DNA of 49,508 bases from Alcaligenaceae bacterium (GTDB taxonomy: Bacteria; Pseudomonadota; Gammaproteobacteria; Burkholderiales; Burkholderiaceae_B). Below are positions 45,037 through 49,508 of this stretch, in pieces; position 1 is the first letter of the stretch, and each line of letters begins with the position of its first letter. The position numbers were made by a program, and so were the translations under genes. The DNA is taken from contig JAAYGT010000065.1 in NCBI GenBank assembly GCA_012727555.1, positions 1 to 49,508 of the forward strand. Direction: 5' to 3'. The notes below the pieces were generated by a model that was given only the letters and a program-made list of their open reading frames with translations, was not told the DNA's origin and ran no database searches.

Positions 45037-46638
45037 ATGTCATCCATACTCTTCCCCTTTCTGGGCGGTCTGGGGCTCTTCCTGATCGGCATGAAGTTGC
45101 TCTCCGACGGCCTGGTGGCCTTTGCCGGAAGTGCACTGCGCCGCGCACTGATGCGGTTTACCGGTACGCCGTTCAAAGCCTTCGTATCCGGCACACTGGC
45201 TACGGCGCTGGTGCAATCGTCCAGCGCAACCACAGTCACGATTATCGGTTTTGTCAGTGCAGGCCTGCTTACTTTTACCCAGGCCATCGGGTTCATTATC
45301 GGTACCAGCCTGGGGAACACGGCAACCGGCTGGCTGGTTGCCGGCTTGGGCCTGCGTATCAGCCTTGGTTTCTACACCCTGCCACTGATCGGTATTGGCG
45401 CCCTGCTCAAACTTCTGGCTAAAGGCCGTACCGCCGAACTGGGCCTGGCTGTAGCAGGCTTCGGGATCATTTTTGTTGGCCTGGACACCATGCAACAGGG
45501 CATGCAAGGCTTTTCCCAGCTTTACAGCTTGTCGGGTCTGCCGGCAGGCAGCCTGTGGGCCTACACACTGACCATGCTGGTGGGTCTGGTCATGACCATG
45601 ATCATGCAGTCCTCCACGGCAGCTATCGCCACCACGTTGGCTGCGCTCCACGCCGGCGCCATCAATTTCGACCAGGCAGCTGCACTGGTGGTGGGTGCCG
45701 CGATCGGCACCACGGTTACAGGCGCACTGGTCACCATCGGGGCAACCACGGCAGCAAAGCGCACGGCCTTGGCCAATATCGTGTTCAACCTGATTTCCGG
45801 CATTATTGCCATTGTGTTGCTGCCGGCACTGATCGCCTTGGTCGATCTTCTGAACACCCGCTTCGGGCTGGCACCCGGCGCCCTGAGCCTGGCCGCCTTT
45901 CACACCATTTTCATTACGGTGGGCGTGGTGTTGTTCATGCCTTTTACAACCACATTTGCACGCTTGCTGGTGCGCATGGTGCCTGACCGCGGCGATACCC
46001 TTGTCAGCCACCTCGACGACAGCGCGCTGGCTGTGCCCGCTGTGGCTGTTGAAGCCTCCCAGCGTGTTCTTGAAAAGATTTCCGCACGCCTGTTCGATGC
46101 TTACAGCACGGCACTCACTCAAGGGTTTAACGGGCAGCTTCAAAAAAACATTCAGGAAATCCGCACGGCACTGGATCACGCCTACGATTTTCTGACCCGT
46201 ATGCATGTGCCGGCCGAAGAAAGCGTACTGATAGAACAGCGCATGAACCAGCTGCACGTGATCGATCACCAGTTCCGGCTCTGCAGCCGCATGGAACACC
46301 TTGAAAAAACCCCCATCGACTTCACGAACGGCACCTACCACTGGGCAATCAGCCACAACCGTTCCATTCTTGATCTGGCCCAGCCCCCAGGCCCCGACGT
46401 CCGCCCCGACAACTGGCTTGATCTTATCGCTGAACAAGCCGAAACTCTCGATAAAATGGCCCATCAGGTTCGCTACCAGGTATTGCAAGACCAATCACCC
46501 GGCGGCGAGGCAGCCAGTGCCCTGCGCACCACCGATGCCTTCCGCTGGCTGGCCCGCAGCGGGCATCATGTGTGGCGTATTTGCCACTACCTGAAACAGG
46601 CCCGACACACACCGGAAGCAAGCGCAGCCACAAACTGA
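45037..46638 (+). CDS. Na/Pi cotransporter family protein with PhoU-like C-terminus (YjbB/NptA type)
   Basis: A 533-residue protein. The membrane part has two copies of the Na/Pi signature: [22 protein letters not shown] near residue 58 and [22 protein letters not shown] near 188, each following a [20 protein letters not shown] or [14 protein letters not shown] helix. The C-terminal 190 residues form a PhoU-like helical bundle ([26 protein letters not shown]..., [23 protein letters not shown]). Length and two-part design fit YjbB-type transporters. It probably moves phosphate with Na+; direction is not clear from sequence. No pho regulon neighbour is seen. Confidence 0.88.
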   Translation: MSSILFPFLGGLGLFLIGMKLLSDGLVAFAGSALRRALMRFTGTPFKAFVSGTLATALVQSSSATTVTIIGFVSAGLLTFTQAIGFIIGTSLGNTATGWLVAGLGLRISLGFYTLPLIGIGALLKLLAKGRTAELGLAVAGFGIIFVGLDTMQQGMQGFSQLYSLSGLPAGSLWAYTLTMLVGLVMTMIMQSSTAAIATTLAALHAGAINFDQAAALVVGAAIGTTVTGALVTIGATTAAKRTALANIVFNLISGIIAIVLLPALIALVDLLNTRFGLAPGALSLAAFHTIFITVGVVLFMPFTTTFARLLVRMVPDRGDTLVSHLDDSALAVPAVAVEASQRVLEKISARLFDAYSTALTQGFNGQLQKNIQEIRTALDHAYDFLTRMHVPAEESVLIEQRMNQLHVIDHQFRLCSRMEHLEKTPIDFTNGTYHWAISHNRSILDLAQPPGPDVRPDNWLDLIAEQAETLDKMAHQVRYQVLQDQSPGGEAASALRTTDAFRWLARSGHHVWRICHYLKQARHTPEASAATN

Positions 46639-46699
46639 CGTCTCCCATCAGGTGTGTTGTCAGCCGGCCTCATCAAGCCTACCACACCGGGAGCCCGTC

Positions 46700-48016
46700 A
46701 TGCTGATACGCAACGTGAAACGTCATGGTTACAACGGCCATTGGCGTATCGCCATTCGCTCGGGCCGAATCACCGCCATTGAGCCTGACCACCCGGCATC
46801 AAAACCCTCAACACAATCCAACACCGATCGGCCAAACCGGGGCGAACCCGGCACCGTGCTCATCGATGGCGAGGGAGGGCTGGTCACTGCCCCCTTTGTG
46901 GAACCGCACATACACCTGGACACCACCCAGACAGCCGGCCAACCTGCATGGAATCGCTCGGGCACACTGTTCGAAGGCATCGAGCGCTGGGCGCAGCGCA
47001 AGGCACAACTTACACACAACGATGTGCGCCAGCGTGCTCTGACCACACTGAAATGGCAAATTGCACAGGGCGTGCAACACGTACGAACCCACGTCGATGT
47101 CTCCGACCCGAAACTGACGGCCTTGCGGGCACTACTTGAAGTACGCCAGGAAATTCGACCCTGGCTCGACCTCCAGATCGTTGCATTCCCCCAGGAAGGC
47201 GTACTTTCCTACCCCAACGGATTACGTTTACTGGAACAGGCACTTGAACTGGGCGCTGATGTCGTGGGTGCCATACCGCATTACGAATTCACCCGTGAAC
47301 TGGGTGTCGAGTCACTGCATGCCATCACCGGACTGGCATTGCGCTACAACCTGCCCATCGATGTGCATTGCGATGAAACCGATGACGAACAATCCCGCTT
47401 CATTGAAACGCTGGCCATGCTGGCGTTGCGGCACGAACTCGGCGCACGGGTCACGGCCAGCCATACAACGGCCATGCACAGTTACAACGGCGCCTACACC
47501 ACGCGGCTCATGCGCCTTCTCAAGTTATCGGGTATCAATTTTGTGGCAAACCCCCTGGTGAACATTCATTTGCAAGGTCGTTTCGATACCTACCCCAAAC
47601 GCCGCGGCATGACGCGCGTGCCCGAATTGCTGGAAAACGGCCTGAACGTCTGTTTTGGCCACGATGACATCTTTGACCCCTGGTACCCGCTGGGCACCGG
47701 CAACATGCTGCAGGTACTGCACATGGGCCTGCACGTGACCCAGATGATGGGTTACGATCAACTGTGCAACTCGCTTGATCTGATCACGTCAAACAGTGCC
47801 CGTACATTGGGTTTGAAGGATTACGGCATTCAGGTCGGGCACCCGGCCAATCTTCTCATTTTGCCGGCCGAATCCGGATTCGATGCACTGCGACGACAGG
47901 TCACGGTACGTTATTCAATTCGCCATGGTCGTATTCTGGCTGAAACACCCCCTGCAACCACCACGCTGCATTTGAACGCCTCCGAATCCTGCCTTGCTGG
48001 CCTATCGAGACATTGA
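46700..48016 (+). CDS. codA: Cytosine deaminase
   Basis: A 438-residue amidohydrolase like CodA, which turns cytosine into uracil and ammonia. Metal and active-site residues are all seen: the H-x-H pair in [12 protein letters not shown] near residue 74, the [10 protein letters not shown] segment near 227 (metal His and catalytic Glu), [14 protein letters not shown] near 260, and [18 protein letters not shown] near 327 with the metal Asp. The [24 protein letters not shown] block is typical of CodA. A Ser/Thr/Asn-rich insertion ([20 protein letters not shown]) near residue 34 is unusual. The ATG at 46700 has a GGGAG ribosome site. No codB permease is adjacent. Confidence 0.9.
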   Translation: MLIRNVKRHGYNGHWRIAIRSGRITAIEPDHPASKPSTQSNTDRPNRGEPGTVLIDGEGGLVTAPFVEPHIHLDTTQTAGQPAWNRSGTLFEGIERWAQRKAQLTHNDVRQRALTTLKWQIAQGVQHVRTHVDVSDPKLTALRALLEVRQEIRPWLDLQIVAFPQEGVLSYPNGLRLLEQALELGADVVGAIPHYEFTRELGVESLHAITGLALRYNLPIDVHCDETDDEQSRFIETLAMLALRHELGARVTASHTTAMHSYNGAYTTRLMRLLKLSGINFVANPLVNIHLQGRFDTYPKRRGMTRVPELLENGLNVCFGHDDIFDPWYPLGTGNMLQVLHMGLHVTQMMGYDQLCNSLDLITSNSARTLGLKDYGIQVGHPANLLILPAESGFDALRRQVTVRYSIRHGRILAETPPATTTLHLNASESCLAGLSRH

Positions 48017-48034
48017 ACCATTTGTTTTTCGTAC

Positions 48035-49264
48035 ATGCCGCCCACACTCACGCTACCGCCCGGCCCCAAAAAGCACAGGCACACGCTCAGAAAACTGGGC
48101 ACCTGGCTACCATTGCACTGGTTGCTGGCCAGCCTCGTGGCCCTGAACGGTTACTTGCTCCTTGAGCCCGCTATCGATGCGGCACGTACGCTGCAGGGGC
48201 GTGTAAGCCATTGGCATCAGTGGGTCAGTCTTGATAGCCTGAACCATTTTTTGAATGCCTTTGGTCTGATCGAAGTACCAAGACTCATGCTGGGTGCCGG
48301 CTTGCAGATCATGGCAATTGGTCTTTTTTTTCGTGCCCGTATTGCCTGGTCGTTTTCAGTTGTCTTGCTGCTGGGAAGCGGTCTGTTTTTCATTCTGCGT
48401 ACCCAAGGGCACGAACTTCTGGCTCTGTACACCTTCGCATTATCGATCGTTCTGCTGCTCGACTGGCGCCGCTTCAACCGCTCCAGCCTGATTGCCGGCA
48501 GCCTTTTTGCATTGATCAGTGTGATCTTGCTGCTTGTCTATGCGATATTCGGATCACTGTACCTGGGCGCCGAGTTCAAGCCACAGATCACGGATGGCGC
48601 CACTGCGTTCTATTTCTCGATCGTTGCCATGTCAACGGTCGGCTTCGGCGACATCACCCCCCAGACCGAAGCCTCAAGGCTGTTTACGACATCGGTCATC
48701 GTTCTTGGGGTTACCGTGTTCGCAACGTCAGTCAGCGCCATTGCCGGCCCCTTGTTCAGTGGAAACCTCAAGCGCCTGGTCTCGGGCAAACTCAATAAAA
48801 CCATGCGAAAAAACCATGTCATCATCGCCGGTGTTACCCCATTGGCACAAAGTGTTTATCAGGCATTACACGAAAAAGAACATGAAATCACGGTAATTAT
48901 TCCAACCTCGTCGCCCAATCCTTATCCGCAAAACGCCGATGTACTACCCGGTGATCCGACCGACACCGATACCCTGCGACTGGCGGGTGCGGAAAAAGCA
49001 CGCTATATCCTTGCATTGGGCGCTGACGATGCAGAAAATGCGTTCATCGTACTTGCCTCAAGGGAAGTGAAAGGCGCCGATACCAAAACCGTTGTCCTGG
49101 TGAATCTGGCCACTCATCAGAATAAAATGCGTCAGGTGGCGCCTGACCTGCTCATTTCACTGCAGTCGCTTGGCACCGAACTGCTTGCTCGCACCATCAG
49201 TGGCGAACCCATCGACAACGCCACAATCACCCACCTGCTTTTTGCGGAGCCAACCCAGCCCTGA
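48035..49264 (+). CDS. Kch-type voltage-gated potassium channel with RCK domain
   Basis: A 409-residue channel subunit. About six hydrophobic segments precede a pore loop with the K+ selectivity filter (AFYFSIVAMSTVGFGDITPQT, TVGFGD near residue 200). The final helix and a TrkA-N/RCK domain follow (KNHVIIAGVTPLAQSVYQALHEKEHEITVIIP near 264). The RCK loop has DPTDTDTLRLAGAEKARYILALGADDAENAF, a Rossmann-like second part. Length and layout fit E. coli Kch (417). The nucleotide-binding glycine motif is G-V-T-P-L instead of G-x-G-x-x-G, so ligand binding may be altered. It follows codA by 18 bases. Confidence 0.88.
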   Translation: MPPTLTLPPGPKKHRHTLRKLGTWLPLHWLLASLVALNGYLLLEPAIDAARTLQGRVSHWHQWVSLDSLNHFLNAFGLIEVPRLMLGAGLQIMAIGLFFRARIAWSFSVVLLLGSGLFFILRTQGHELLALYTFALSIVLLLDWRRFNRSSLIAGSLFALISVILLLVYAIFGSLYLGAEFKPQITDGATAFYFSIVAMSTVGFGDITPQTEASRLFTTSVIVLGVTVFATSVSAIAGPLFSGNLKRLVSGKLNKTMRKNHVIIAGVTPLAQSVYQALHEKEHEITVIIPTSSPNPYPQNADVLPGDPTDTDTLRLAGAEKARYILALGADDAENAFIVLASREVKGADTKTVVLVNLATHQNKMRQVAPDLLISLQSLGTELLARTISGEPIDNATITHLLFAEPTQP

Positions 49265-49302
49265 GCCTGCGCCAACAGGCTGAAACAGCGCTGACCGGAA
49301 CA

Positions 49303-49508
49303 TCAGCCTGGCCTGCGCAACCCCAGGTGCTCCCGCAACGTACGCCCTTCATAGTGCGTGCGGAACACGCCGCGCTGCTGCAGCACGGGAATGACATGAT
49401 CCACGAAGTCATCCAGGCTGTCGGGCAGTGCCGGAGGCATGAGATTGAAGCCATCAGCACCCTCGTTGCGAAACCAGTGCTCTATCGTGTCGGCAATCGA
49501 TTCCGGCG
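49303..49508 (-). CDS. LLM-class flavin-dependent monooxygenase, C-terminal end (partial)
   Basis: The 68 visible residues end with a stop at 49303, and the gene continues beyond the window. Recognisable pieces are ESIADTIEHWFRNEGADGFNLMPPALPDSLDDFVDHVIPVLQQRGVF and RTHYEGRTLREHLGL. These are the C-terminal signature of NtaA/SnaA/DmoA-type monooxygenases (FMN-dependent, two-component). The substrate, often a sulfonate, aminopolycarboxylate or sulfide, cannot be told from this end. It is convergent with the Kch gene, separated by 38 bases. Confidence 0.85.
   Translation of the reverse strand, partial: PESIADTIEHWFRNEGADGFNLMPPALPDSLDDFVDHVIPVLQQRGVFRTHYEGRTLREHLGLRRPG

Noticed and set aside
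45040..46494. Minus-strand open frame (484 codons) opposite the Na/Pi transporter
   Set aside because: Cys/His/Gln-rich shadow of a hydrophobic membrane protein gene; no motif and no plausible start.
49264..49281. Six-base stem AGCCTG/CAGGCT after the Kch gene as a terminator
   Set aside because: Short stem and no T-run on either strand; insufficient to call.
1..49508. CRISPR arrays, tRNA/rRNA genes, prophage or insertion sequences
   Set aside because: I looked for regular repeats, tRNA-like cloverleaf ends, transposase or integrase motifs and saw none; short tRNA-like or sRNA genes could still be missed without a covariance search.

Overview
The window is a dense, mostly GC-rich bacterial chromosome segment. 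It carries about 45 protein genes and no recognisable rRNA, tRNA, phage or IS element. Gene content and order point to a betaproteobacterium of the order Burkholderiales, probably near the Alcaligenaceae: mutL-miaA / purM / hda-HAD-pcnB-folK, glyQ-glyS-gmhB-plsC-ygjP-gloA, lptD-surA-rsmA divergent from amgK-murU, and a UbiT-type quinone factor. This placement is inferred from synteny and protein character, not from a search.

Layout. 1-6.7 kb: housekeeping genes for mismatch repair, tRNA modification, purine synthesis, replication control, a small-molecule phosphatase, poly(A) polymerase and folate synthesis. 6.7-12.2 kb: a minus-strand catabolic cluster (crotonase, class I fumarase, FAS1/MaoC-like hydratase, family III CoA-transferase, CitE-like lyase) ending at a good terminator. 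It looks like a C5-dicarboxylate (itaconate/mesaconate/citramalate) route to acetyl-CoA and pyruvate. 12.3-19.2 kb: glycyl-tRNA synthetase, heptose and phospholipid genes, a YgjP metallopeptidase, glyoxalase I and a fused SpmA-SpmB membrane protein. 19.1-25.9 kb: lptD-surA-rsmA (outer-membrane assembly, rRNA methylation) facing amgK-murU (peptidoglycan sugar recycling). 25.9-28.2 kb: a membrane coiled-coil protein, an Hsp15-like S4 protein and an acyltransferase.

28.2-29.1 kb is the most unusual stretch. An intact ubiT follows about 200 bases that still encode the first 18 codons of ubiU joined, in another frame, to a central piece of ubiV. An FNR/Anr-like box sits at exact class II spacing to a -10-like hexamer in front of them. 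This looks like a collapsed O2-independent ubiquinone operon.

29.2-34.9 kb: a DUF4394 secreted protein, a cupredoxin-like periplasmic protein translationally joined to a membrane GGDEF-EAL protein, and a lipoprotein 5'-nucleotidase. 35.0-39.6 kb: a compact light/DNA-repair operon with three different photolyase/cryptochrome types and a 48-residue DUF2256 zinc-ribbon-like protein between the first two. 39.6-42.9 kb: ZIP metal transporter, a 44-residue membrane microprotein and an SbtA-like bicarbonate transporter, divergent from a LysR regulator. 42.9-49.5 kb: CNNM/CorC-type protein, YqaA-like protein, Na/Pi transporter, cytosine deaminase, Kch-type potassium channel, and the C-terminal end of a flavin monooxygenase running off the window.

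All identifications come from reading protein motifs and neighbours. No database search was possible.
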